64,000 bases of DNA, taken from assembly GCA_016794525.1 (NCBI GenBank), contig JAEUJY010000072.1:92946-156945 (forward strand), read 5' to 3'. Made by a program: the position numbers and the translations under genes. Shown piece by piece: positions 56,852-64,000 of the stretch (position 1 is the first letter of the stretch; every line of letters starts with the position of its first letter). Source of the stretch: Myxococcales bacterium (GTDB taxonomy: Bacteria > Myxococcota_A > Polyangia > Haliangiales > Haliangiaceae). The notes under the pieces are model-generated. The model saw nothing but the letters and a program-made list of their open reading frames with translations, did not search any database and was not told the origin of the DNA.

Positions 56852-57607
56852 TCAATCGAGCCCGGTCGGATCCGGGCCGCCGATCTCGTCGCGGATCAGC
56901 GCGCCGGTGGCGTCGACCTCGCCGCGCCAGTCGCGGGCCGGCGTGCCCTTCTTGACGTAGATGTGGCCGTTGATCGCGATCGTGCCGGTGGCGGTGCGCT
57001 GCAGCACGTCGGCGAACGGCGTGTCGGCGCCGCCCTTGCCGCGGCCGATCCAGTCCCACTGGGTCGCGCCGGCGTCGTCGAGCTTGACCAGCCGCGTGAC
57101 CGCGCCCCACGCCGGGTTGACGTACTCCAGCACGAACAGCACGACGCCGCCGTCGACCAGCGCCGCGCTGCCACCCTCGGACTCGGCGAAGCCCTTCATC
57201 GCGAAGTCGCGACGCCACACCTCGGCGCCGGTCGCGTCGATCCGCGCCGCGACCGCGAGCGAGATGCCGGCGCGGCCCGGGCGCGGCGTCACGTGGGTGC
57301 CGATCACGACGACGCCGCCGTCGGGGGTGGCGACCAGCGGCGCGAAGACGCCGTCGTGGTTGCCGAGGTGCTTGCGGTGGTGCGAGTACAGCTTGATGCC
57401 GGTGGCCTGCGCGTACCGCTCGCCGAGGGCCTGGCGCGCCGCATCGACCGCGCCGTCGAGCGGCGCCGGCGCGTCGATCGGGGGCGGCGGCGGTGGCGGC
57501 GCGGCGTCGACCAGCGGCGGTGGCGGCGGCGGCGTGAGCGGCGGCGGTGGCGTCCCGCAGGCGGCCGCGACGATCGACCAGCCCGCGAGGGCCAAGCGCG
57601 ACTTCAT
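56852..57607 (-). CDS. Lipoprotein with Pro-rich linker and beta body
   Basis: A 251-residue lipoprotein (AAAC, Cys about 17) followed by a run of Pro and Ala-Asp residues to about residue 48. The body has repeating strand motifs (GGVVVIGTHVTPRPG, LAVAARIDATGAEVWRRDF, VTRLVKLDDAGATQWDWIG), a partial propeller-like pattern seen in myxobacterial surface lipoproteins. Its stop codon abuts the matrixin-like gene's stop (convergent, no base between). Confidence 0.75.
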   Translation of the reverse strand: MKSRLALAGWSIVAAACGTPPPPLTPPPPPPLVDAAPPPPPPPIDAPAPLDGAVDAARQALGERYAQATGIKLYSHHRKHLGNHDGVFAPLVATPDGGVVVIGTHVTPRPGRAGISLAVAARIDATGAEVWRRDFAMKGFAESEGGSAALVDGGVVLFVLEYVNPAWGAVTRLVKLDDAGATQWDWIGRGKGGADTPFADVLQRTATGTIAINGHIYVKKGTPARDWRGEVDATGALIRDEIGGPDPTGLD

Positions 57608-57659
57608 GGCCCCAGTCTACCTGCGCGGTCGCTGGCTCGGCGGTCGGCGGGGCGACGGA

Positions 57660-58421
57660 TCAGACGAGCGAGCGGCCCTGCAGCGCCTGGACCAGGGTGG
57701 CCACGACGACCCCGGCGTAGGCCGTGATCGCCGCGAGCACCAGCGCGCCCCGCACCGCGGCGGCGATCGGCAGCGCCGCGATCGCCAGCGCCACCAGCGG
57801 CAACACCTGCAGCCCGTGCAGCGCCGCGAAGTGCGCGATCCGCAGGTCGCCGTGGTGCGTGCTCCACCCGACCAGCGGCAGGCCGGGCCCGCCGTCGGCG
57901 CCGCCGACGCCGTGCTGGGACCGGCCGCCCATCAGGAACCCCGAGACCGTCGCGAGCTGGAAGATCCACAGCGCGCCGCGCCAGGCCAGCGAGGCCTCGC
58001 GACTCCCGGCCAGCGGTCGCACCGTGGCCACGATGGCCACCGCCACCATCGCGACGGTCAGCACGAGGATCGCGATCAGCATCGCGCGCCACAGCGCTGC
58101 GTCGAGGCGGCGGGCGGTGTTGAAGTGCGACGTCGTCCCGCGCAGCGCCTGGAACACGATCGGGATCATCTCGACGACCATCGTCGCGATCAGCACCGCG
58201 ACCAGCGCGTGGCGGGCGCGGGCGCCCAGCGCCAGCTTCGGCACCAGCACCGCCATCGTCGCCAGGAACAGCGCGATCGAGAGCGCGAACTTCATCGGCT
58301 TGAGCGCGGGGTGGGCGCCGGTGATCGTCGGCGCCGGCACCAGCAGCAGCGCCAGCGCCAGCACCGCGAGCAGCGCGTGGCCGGCGGCGGTCGCGAGCAG
58401 GATCCGATCGAACCGGGCCAT
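57660..58421 (-). CDS. Seven-helix membrane protein with His-rich segment
   Basis: A 253-residue inner-membrane protein with about seven helices. Conserved-looking polar residues sit inside or next to helices: TSHFN, RSQHG and WSTHHGDLRIAHFAALHGLQVLPL. The His cluster suggests metal, heme or proton handling, but no family is assigned. The ATG at 58421 (or GTG at 58424) overlaps the upstream lipoprotein stop in the TGATG pattern, so it is the third gene of the TonB-receptor operon. Confidence 0.72.
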   Translation of the reverse strand: MARFDRILLATAAGHALLAVLALALLLVPAPTITGAHPALKPMKFALSIALFLATMAVLVPKLALGARARHALVAVLIATMVVEMIPIVFQALRGTTSHFNTARRLDAALWRAMLIAILVLTVAMVAVAIVATVRPLAGSREASLAWRGALWIFQLATVSGFLMGGRSQHGVGGADGGPGLPLVGWSTHHGDLRIAHFAALHGLQVLPLVALAIAALPIAAAVRGALVLAAITAYAGVVVATLVQALQGRSLV

Positions 58422-59113
58422 CACTCGACCTCCGCCGGGACGATCTGCCAGGCCACGCCGCCGCGGGCGTCGCGCACCACCACGACGATCGCGCCGCGGG
58501 CCGGCGCCGCCGCGTCGAGCGTGGCGTCGGCCGACTGGTACTGCGCGAGCTCGCCGACCGACGACAGCCAGCGGACCACCGCCGCCGGGCCGGCGTCGTG
58601 GGTGACGCTGAGCCGCGGCGTCGAACCCGCGGCGGCGCGGAGGACCGGCGCGACGACCCCGTCGAGCGCGACCCCGGCGATCGTGGGGTTGGGGGCGGTC
58701 GCGTCGACCACCGTCCACTTGTGCGCCACCAGCGCGACGCCGTCGACGGTGGTCGTGATCGTCAGCGGTACCGCGGCCGGCTCCGTCGCCGGCACGCCGA
58801 GCGCGGCCCGCAGCCCGGCGAGCTGCGCCGCCGTCGGCGCCACGACGGTCCAGCCGTCTGGACCGCGCGTCACCGCGACGTACGGGGCCAGCGGTGCCGG
58901 CACGGTGACCGCGAGGCCGTCGGCCGGCACGACGCGCGGGCCGTCGCCGCCGGTGACCAGCACCGCGACGGTGCCGGCCTCGCCGGGCGCCAGCGTCGCC
59001 GGCTCGGTGCGCACGGCGATGACGCGCGCGTGATCCAGCTCGTAGGGTTCGGTGACGTCGGCGCAGCCGACCGCGAGCATGACGAAGGCGACGATCGCGT
59101 GGCGCATGGTCAC
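58421..59113 (-). CDS. Lipoprotein of the TonB-receptor operon
   Basis: A 230-residue lipoprotein (LAVGC, Cys about 17). The mature part is beta-rich (LDHARVIAVRTEPATLAPGEAGTVAVLVTG, VVVVVRDARGGVAWQIVP), like an Ig-type fold. A GTG at 59113 overlaps the receptor's stop (GTGA); an ATG six bases later is the alternative. It may act as an accessory or substrate-handling lipoprotein beside the receptor. No known family. Confidence 0.72.
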   Translation of the reverse strand: MTMRHAIVAFVMLAVGCADVTEPYELDHARVIAVRTEPATLAPGEAGTVAVLVTGGDGPRVVPADGLAVTVPAPLAPYVAVTRGPDGWTVVAPTAAQLAGLRAALGVPATEPAAVPLTITTTVDGVALVAHKWTVVDATAPNPTIAGVALDGVVAPVLRAAAGSTPRLSVTHDAGPAAVVRWLSSVGELAQYQSADATLDAAAPARGAIVVVVRDARGGVAWQIVPAEVE

Positions 59114-61332
59114 AGCTCCCCCCGCACGCCGAGCGACGGCAGGATCGGCAGCGTCGTGACGGCCTGACGCTGCGAGTAGTCGAAGTTACACGAGTAGTCG
59201 ACGACCGCGGCGTTGAGGTAGGCGTTGGCGACGTCGAGGTACAGCGCCAGCGACCAGTCGCGGAACCGCCAGCGTCGATCGACCCGCAGGTCGAGCTGGT
59301 GCTGGGTCGCGACCCGCTGCGAGTTGACCGCCCCGTAGACCGGCTGGTAGCCGTCGACGTCACTCATGAACTCGGCGCCCTGCACCGGCGTGTACGGCTT
59401 GCCAGTCGTGAGCTGGAACCGCGCGCCGAGCTGCCAGGCGCCGAGCCGCCACGAGCCCACCGCGATCAGGTTGTGGCTCTGGTCGTAGTCGAAGCGGCGC
59501 GTCGGCGCGCCGGGGCCGTCGACGCGGGTCGCGTGGGCGTAGGTGTACGCCAGCCAGGCGAAGGCGCGGGGGCTCTTGTACGTCACCAGCGCCTCGAGGC
59601 CGAAGCCGGTGCCGGTGCCGACGTTGCGGTAGCCCGCCTCCGACATCGGGTCGCGGCGATCGCCGGCCAGCACGGTCAGGCGCGACAGCCGGTTGTAGAA
59701 GCCGGTGGTCTGCAGCGTCAGCTGATCGGCCAGCCGGCGCTCGATCCCGAGCGAGCTGTTGAGCGCGCGCTCGGGCACGAGGTCGGGCTGGAGGTTCTCG
59801 TCGAGCAGCCGCGCCGGTCGGGCGTACAGGCCGGTCGACGCCTGCAGCGTCGTCGCGTCATCGAGCCGCAGCTTGCCGCGGGCCCGCGGCTGCGCGGTCC
59901 AGTGGTCGCCGCGCAGATCGCCGTCGAGCCGCACGCCGGCGGTGACCTCGGCCGGGCCCGGGCGGACGGTGGCCGCGGCCCACGCGCCGACGTCGCGGTT
60001 GGTCGAGCTGCCGACCATCGCCAGCAGCGCGTCGTAGGTGAAGCTCGGCGGCGTCGGATCGCCCTCGCGCGGCGGCCGGGTGAAGCGGATGTCGTACTGG
60101 TTGCGCGTGGCGTCGACCTCGGCGCCGCCGGTGACGACCACGCGCCGCGCCAGCTGCCGCTCGAGCTCGAGCCGCGCCGCGGCCCCGTCGCGATCGAGCA
60201 GCAGGTAGCGATCGCGCCCGACGCGGAAGTGGTTGGTGTCGGTGTAGCCCGAGGCCGCGAGGCGGACCCGGCTGCGCGGCGTGGCCCACGTCGCCGACGC
60301 GATCGCGCGGGTGAAGCTGGTGTCGTTGGCGGCGCCGCCGGCGGCGGCCGGATCGCCGCTGTTGGCGGCGGACGAGATCACGTCGAAGCCGTCGTTCGAG
60401 CCGAACACGAAGCCGGCCAGCGTCAGGCGATCGTCGACGTGGTACTCGGCCTGGCCCTGGTAGTCGTAGTAGCGCGGGTAGGCGGTGAACGCGACGTCGG
60501 CGTCGGCGGGGATCACCGCCGGCAGGATCGCGTCGATCAGCGAGCGCCGCGCCGCCAGCGCGAAGCTGCCGCGCTCGCCCAGCGGCCCTTCGATCAGGCC
60601 GCTGCCGTTGACGAACGACACCTCGGCGAGGCCGCCCCACGCGCGCGCGCCGTGGCGCGAGCGGACGTCGACGATGCCGGCCGAGGCGCCGCCGATCGCG
60701 ACGTCGAAGCCGCCGGGCACGAACTCGAGCGAGTCGATCATCTCCGACGGCAGCACCGACTGCACGCCGAGGAAGTGGTAGAGGATCGGGACCTCGAAGC
60801 CGTCGACCAGGATGCGCGAGTCCTCGGGCGACGCGCCGCGGATGATCAGACCCGCCGAGAACGGCGTCAGCGAGCCGTTGTTGGCGACGCCCGGCAGGTT
60901 CTTCACCGACGACAGCAGATCGCCGCGCGCGCCCGGCACCCGGGTGATCTCGTCGCGCGCGAGCTGCGCCGCGCCCGGCGCCGGCCGGACCCGCTCGCCC
61001 TCGACCACGATCACCTCGGCGGCGTCGACCGCCTGCGCCTCGAGTGCGATGCGCAGCGGCCCGGCGTCCCGGGCGTCGAGCTCGATCGTCCGATCGAGGT
61101 AGCCCGCGCCGACCACCACGACCGTGATGCCCCCGGAGCCGGCCGGCAGGGTGAAGGCGCCAGCCGCGTCGGTCACCACCGCCTGGCCGGTCTCGGCCAC
61201 GAACAGCGTCACGTCCGCCAGTGGCGCTCCCGTCGTCGTATCGACAACGACGCCGGACCGGGTCTCGGCTGGCTGGCCGGCTGCGGTGCCCGCAAGAACC
61301 GCGCAGAGTGCTGCAATAATTGAAACTCTCAT
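59110..61332 (-). CDS. TonB-dependent receptor with N-terminal carboxypeptidase-regulatory-like domain
   Basis: A 740-residue outer-membrane receptor. It has a signal peptide (1-20), a carboxypeptidase-D-regulatory-like beta domain (about 26-100, RSGVVVDTTTGAPLADVTL) and a plug (about 120-230, GDLLSSVKNLPGV, RGASPEDSRILVDGFEVP). A 22-strand barrel follows to the C-terminus. The late barrel has YNRLSRLT and YTYAHATRVDG. No terminal aromatic residue is seen. It takes up a ligand using TonB energy; the ligand is unknown. It heads a three-gene operon, and the shared control region with the TetR gene has two palindromic boxes overlapping its promoter. Confidence 0.93.
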   Translation of the reverse strand: MRVSIIAALCAVLAGTAAGQPAETRSGVVVDTTTGAPLADVTLFVAETGQAVVTDAAGAFTLPAGSGGITVVVVGAGYLDRTIELDARDAGPLRIALEAQAVDAAEVIVVEGERVRPAPGAAQLARDEITRVPGARGDLLSSVKNLPGVANNGSLTPFSAGLIIRGASPEDSRILVDGFEVPILYHFLGVQSVLPSEMIDSLEFVPGGFDVAIGGASAGIVDVRSRHGARAWGGLAEVSFVNGSGLIEGPLGERGSFALAARRSLIDAILPAVIPADADVAFTAYPRYYDYQGQAEYHVDDRLTLAGFVFGSNDGFDVISSAANSGDPAAAGGAANDTSFTRAIASATWATPRSRVRLAASGYTDTNHFRVGRDRYLLLDRDGAAARLELERQLARRVVVTGGAEVDATRNQYDIRFTRPPREGDPTPPSFTYDALLAMVGSSTNRDVGAWAAATVRPGPAEVTAGVRLDGDLRGDHWTAQPRARGKLRLDDATTLQASTGLYARPARLLDENLQPDLVPERALNSSLGIERRLADQLTLQTTGFYNRLSRLTVLAGDRRDPMSEAGYRNVGTGTGFGLEALVTYKSPRAFAWLAYTYAHATRVDGPGAPTRRFDYDQSHNLIAVGSWRLGAWQLGARFQLTTGKPYTPVQGAEFMSDVDGYQPVYGAVNSQRVATQHQLDLRVDRRWRFRDWSLALYLDVANAYLNAAVVDYSCNFDYSQRQAVTTLPILPSLGVRGEL

Positions 61333-61361
61333 CCTGCTCGTCTCCAGACAGGAACTGAGTC

Positions 61362-61388
61362 CTGTTACGTAACGGTGTTACGTAACAG
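61362..61388. promoter_or_regulatory. Double palindromic operator between TonB-receptor and TetR genes
   Basis: Two identical GTTACGTAAC palindromes (61364-61373 and 61377-61386) are 13 bases centre to centre, flanked by CT and AG, so the whole 27-base site is also a dyad. It lies 29-55 bases from the receptor start. The layout fits a TetR-family operator bound by two dimers; the divergent TetR gene is the obvious candidate. Confidence 0.8.
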
Positions 61389-61414
61389 ATTGCAGATCTC
61401 CTGGGTGATGTCAA
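61386..61414 (-). promoter_or_regulatory. Promoter of the TonB-receptor operon
   Basis: On the minus strand a perfect TTGACA (61414-61409) is followed 17 bases later by AATCTG (61391-61386), or CAATCT at 16 bases. The -10 part overlaps the operator, so repressor binding would block initiation. The -35 match is strong; the -10 is weak. Confidence 0.5.
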
Positions 61415-61480
61415 TCTGGATCTGCGTTACTCCTCGACCCGCCGCCATCCGGCCGCCTCGTCCACCCGCCTCGTCCACCC

Positions 61481-62119
61481 ATGGGCACCAGCGAACGCAT
61501 CGAACGCGAACGGCACGCCAAGCGCGCCCTGATCATGGACGCCGCCCGCGAGCTGTTCCTGGAGCGCGGCTACGACGCGGTGACGCTGCGCCAGATCGCC
61601 GAGCGCATCGAGCACTCGACGACCGCGATCTACGTCCACTTCGCCGACAAGTTCGATCTGTTCCAGCAGCTGGTGCACGACGACTTCCGCCGCTTCGACG
61701 ACGCGCTGACCCGGCACGCCGGCATCGCCGATCCGGTCGAACGGCTCCAGCGCATCGGCCGCGCCTACGTCGAGTTCGCGCTGACCATGCCGCGCAGCTA
61801 CGAGATGATGTTCATGCGGCCGCAGCTCAAGGCCGAGTTCGAGAAGGTCCCGCCGACGAGCGGCGGCGCCGAGCCGGGCAAGGCGGCGTACCAGACGCTG
61901 GTCGCGACCTGCGTCGACCTCGTGCACCAGGGCCGGCTGCGCCCCGGGCTGATCGATCCGCTCGCGGTGGCGCAGGCGGTGTGGTCCGCGGTCCACGGGC
62001 TGGTCACGCTGCAGCTGCGCTGCGAGCACGAGCCCGAGCTGCAGTGGCGGTCACGCGAGGAGGTGCTGGGGGTGCTGATGACGATGATCTGCGAGGGCAT
62101 CCTCCGTCCGACGGCGTAG
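61481..62119 (+). CDS. TetR family transcriptional repressor
   Basis: A 212-residue TetR regulator. The helix-turn-helix is at about 20-62 (AARELFLERGYDAVTLRQIAERIEHSTTAIYVHFADK). The C-terminal ligand domain has the WHG-type end segment (LIDPLAVAQAVWSAVHGLVTL). It very likely represses its own gene and the divergent TonB-receptor operon through the GTTACGTAAC pair. The inducer is unknown. Confidence 0.94.
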   Translation: MGTSERIERERHAKRALIMDAARELFLERGYDAVTLRQIAERIEHSTTAIYVHFADKFDLFQQLVHDDFRRFDDALTRHAGIADPVERLQRIGRAYVEFALTMPRSYEMMFMRPQLKAEFEKVPPTSGGAEPGKAAYQTLVATCVDLVHQGRLRPGLIDPLAVAQAVWSAVHGLVTLQLRCEHEPELQWRSREEVLGVLMTMICEGILRPTA

Positions 62120-62163
62120 GTCGCGGGCTGGGCAGCCTCACGCCACGGCGGTACACCACCGCC

Positions 62164-62439
62164 ATGGAGAGCCTGTTCGACGAGCTCGAGCGCAAGCTGG
62201 CCCTGGATCCCAGCATGCTGAAGCGCGGCGGGCCGCGGGTCGATCTGAGCCTGCTGCTGTTCAACGCCCGCGCCGAGGTCCGCGCGCTGTGGCTGGCCGC
62301 GGCGGCCGAGGTCGAGGCCACCGCCACGCCGACGCCGGCGCTGGCGGCCGCGGTCGCCGCGCTTCGTCCGATCTTCGGACCGCGCGCGCCGGCGGCGCCG
62401 GCCGACGCAGATTCTCGTCGGCGACCGCGCGGGCGATAG
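62164..62439 (+). CDS. Small protein of unknown function
   Basis: A 91-residue helical protein starting at the ATG at 62164, 44 bases after the TetR gene. It opens MESLFDELERKLALDPSML and has an Ala-rich middle and a basic tail. It may be co-transcribed with the repressor gene. No motif; could be a non-functional frame, although its codon position bias fits real genes. Confidence 0.5.
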   Translation: MESLFDELERKLALDPSMLKRGGPRVDLSLLLFNARAEVRALWLAAAAEVEATATPTPALAAAVAALRPIFGPRAPAAPADADSRRRPRGR

Positions 62440-62509
62440 CAGATTACTGTCGTCGGAGCGGGCGCCGCGCGCGTGGGACGCTGGCACACCCGCTGCAATC
62501 GCGTCGCGC

Positions 62510-63274
62510 ATGCGAACCTTCGCGCTCGTGCTGGCGGCGGTCGCCGCCTGCGCCGACCCGGGCGACGACGCGCCCGCCGACGTCGTCGGCACGATCCAGA
62601 TCGAGGAGGCCGAGCTCGATCCCACCCTCGCCGTGGCGTCGATCTACGCGACCTTCACCGAGCCGGATCAGCCCGATCGCTACGACGACGGCACCTGCCG
62701 CGTCTACCCGCGGCCGTGCCTCGGCCAGGTCGGCGCCTGCGGGACGCCGCCGCAGCACTCGGCGGGCACGCTGTCGATCACCGGGCTGGCGCGCCCGATC
62801 ACGCTCGTGCCCGACGGCGAGACCCACAGCTACCCGTCGCCGGCTGGGCTGCCCGCCGATCTCTTCGCCGACGCCGCCACCATCGCGGTCACCGCCAGCG
62901 GCGGCGCGGTCCCCGGCTTCAGCGCGACGCTCACCGGCGTGACGCCGCTGGTGTCGCCCTACGCGGGCGCGTCGGCCGGCATCGTCCCCGGGCAGCCGCA
63001 CCCGCTCACCTGGGACGCGGCCACCGACGGCGCGCGCATCCGCTTCCTGCTCAACTGGGCGAACATCTGCCACGCCGGTGCCGAGTGGTACGTGCTGGTC
63101 TGCGAGGTGCCCGACACCGGCAGCTTCACGATCCCCGCCGCGGCGACGATGGCGCTGCCGGCCGCGGGCTTCGGCCCCTGCGGCGGCGGCCTCGCGCGCG
63201 TGCGGCACGCCGCCGTGCCCGGGCGGGCCATCGACGTCACCGTGGCCAGCGCCGACTACTTCGGCTTCTTCTGA
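62510..63274 (+). CDS. Secreted or lipid-anchored protein of unknown function
   Basis: A 254-residue protein with a short signal (LVLAAVAAC, Cys about 14). The body has Cys pairs and beta strands (GTLSITGLARPITLVPDG, IRFLLNWANICHAGAEWYVLVCEVPDTGSF), ending in VASADYFGFF. Pattern is like other myxobacterial surface lipoproteins. No family assigned. Confidence 0.72.
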   Translation: MRTFALVLAAVAACADPGDDAPADVVGTIQIEEAELDPTLAVASIYATFTEPDQPDRYDDGTCRVYPRPCLGQVGACGTPPQHSAGTLSITGLARPITLVPDGETHSYPSPAGLPADLFADAATIAVTASGGAVPGFSATLTGVTPLVSPYAGASAGIVPGQPHPLTWDAATDGARIRFLLNWANICHAGAEWYVLVCEVPDTGSFTIPAAATMALPAAGFGPCGGGLARVRHAAVPGRAIDVTVASADYFGFF

Positions 63275-63333
63275 CGCGCCGGTCACCGGCGGCTTGCCGA
63301 TGAAGTTCCGCCGGCGCACGCTCGTCTGACCGG

Positions 63334-63936
63334 ATGTCCACCATGAGGTCCTCGATGCGCCGCCTCGCCGTGCTGCTCACCGTCGCCGCGCTCGCCGCCT
63401 GCGCCGAGAAGAAGGCCGCGACCCCGGCGCCGGCCGCCGCGCCGGGCGCGACCAGCAAGGCGACGCCGCCACCCCGCCCGACGCCCGTGCGTCCCCCGGC
63501 GCCGAGCCGCGGCCGGCCGTTCGCCGACGGCGAGCGGCCGTCGCGTCCGGGCTGGCAGGAGCTGACCGACGAGGAGCGCGCCGCGCGGCAGGCCGAGCGC
63601 CAGGCGCGCCGGGCCGAGCGCCAGGCCGAGCTGCTCGAGACCTTCGACGCCGATCAGGACGGCCAGCTGTCCGAGGCCGAGCGCGCGGCGGTGCGCGAGT
63701 CGCGCGCGGTCGAGGTGATCGATCGCCTCGACGCCGACCGCGACGGCCGGCTGTCGGTGGCCGAGTTCGTCGACGGCCGACCCGGCGGCCGCCGGCCACC
63801 GCCGATCGAGCGCATCGACGCCGACGGCGACGGCTACATCACCAGCGACGAGCTGATCGCGGCCCGGCCGCCGCGCGGCGACCGCGGCCCACGCGGCCCG
63901 CGCGGCCCCGACGACGACGGCACGGCGCCGCGCTGA
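63334..63936 (+). CDS. EF-hand calcium-binding lipoprotein
   Basis: A 200-residue lipoprotein (LAAC signal end, Cys about 23) with an Ala/Pro linker and a charged helix (EERAARQAERQARRAERQAELLE). Three EF-hand-type loops follow: DADQDGQLSEAE, DADRDGRLSVAE and DADGDGYITSDE. The spacing of Asp/Asn ligands and the final Glu are as expected for Ca2+ sites. It ends in a Pro/Arg/Gly tail. It may sense or buffer calcium at the cell surface. The second two-hairpin element starts eight bases after its stop. Confidence 0.88.
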   Translation: MSTMRSSMRRLAVLLTVAALAACAEKKAATPAPAAAPGATSKATPPPRPTPVRPPAPSRGRPFADGERPSRPGWQELTDEERAARQAERQARRAERQAELLETFDADQDGQLSEAERAAVRESRAVEVIDRLDADRDGRLSVAEFVDGRPGGRRPPPIERIDADGDGYITSDELIAARPPRGDRGPRGPRGPDDDGTAPR

Positions 63937-63944
63937 GTTCCTAG

Positions 63945-63991
63945 AGGGCGTGTCGCCACGCCCTCCCCCGTCGGGTCATGCCCCGACGGGG
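63945..63991 (+). repeat. Two-hairpin element, copy 2
   Basis: Hairpin 1: 8-bp stem AGGGCGTG/CACGCCCT (63945-63952 with 63957-63964), loop TCGC. After a single C, hairpin 2: 10-bp stem (63966-63975 with 63982-63991), loop TCATGC. A C-rich run follows to the window end. Loops, stem lengths and linker equal those of the copy at 25743-25789, while stem bases differ in paired fashion. Confidence 0.8.
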
Positions 63992-64000
63992 CCCCCTCCC

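Overview
The window is very GC-rich, gene-dense DNA (about 64 protein genes, no rRNA, tRNA or CRISPR seen). It most resembles a predatory or soil Myxococcota, probably a Kofleriaceae/Haliangium-like lineage. The signs are many secreted Cys-rich lipoproteins with Asp/Ala/Pro linkers, two proteases with a MYXO-CTERM-like tail (GCGC motif, hydrophobic helix, Arg cluster), a Ser/Thr kinase fused to an FGE/SUMF1 domain, hybrid PAS histidine kinases, an ECF sigma factor fused to an AgmX/PglI-like domain, and frequent GTG starts with 4-base GTGA overlaps. The taxonomic call is inference.

Layout. 1-9.2 kb: lipoproteins, RNase D, a trypsin-like MYXO-CTERM protease, PPK2, a Sel1-repeat protein and the kinase-FGE protein paired with a lipoprotein. 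9.3-17.2 kb: MsrB, a 909-residue orphan protein overlapping a GspN-like lipoprotein, a multi-PAS hybrid kinase and an OsmC protein. 17.2-26.4 kb: lipoproteins, a TIGR04325-like methyltransferase, a GNAT enzyme, a 2OG-Fe(II) oxygenase, a GH75 chitosanase and an EF-hand lipoprotein, ending in a two-hairpin element. 26.4-34.7 kb: a DIMINUTO/DHCR24-like FAD oxidoreductase, a CDF transporter, an RND efflux adaptor/pump pair and malate:quinone oxidoreductase. 34.7-43.9 kb: a DUF222-HNH gene with palindrome-rich surroundings, a rhomboid-like protein without the catalytic Ser, a pepsin-like aspartic protease, a second, internally deleted TIGR04325-like gene, and lipoproteins including a C-type-lectin-like one. 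43.9-55.2 kb: lipid kinase, SDR, aldo/keto reductase, NAPE-PLD-like hydrolase, GAF-PAS hybrid kinase, cystathionine gamma-synthase, the membrane-tethered sigma factor and a GuaB1-type enzyme. 55.2-64 kb: a matrixin-like metalloprotease and a TonB-receptor/lipoprotein/7-TM operon divergent from a TetR repressor across a double palindromic operator, then small lipoproteins, the last with three EF-hand loops, followed by the second copy of the two-hairpin element.

The most unusual signals are: (i) the two-hairpin element at 25743-25789 and 63945-63991, whose loops, stem lengths and spacing are identical while seven stem pairs change in a compensatory way; (ii) palindromes inside and next to the DUF222-HNH gene; (iii) a cytoplasmic-looking, two-lobed pepsin homologue; (iv) an ECF sigma factor carrying its own membrane anchor and AgmX/PglI-like domain; (v) two complementary, degraded TIGR04325-like paralogues.
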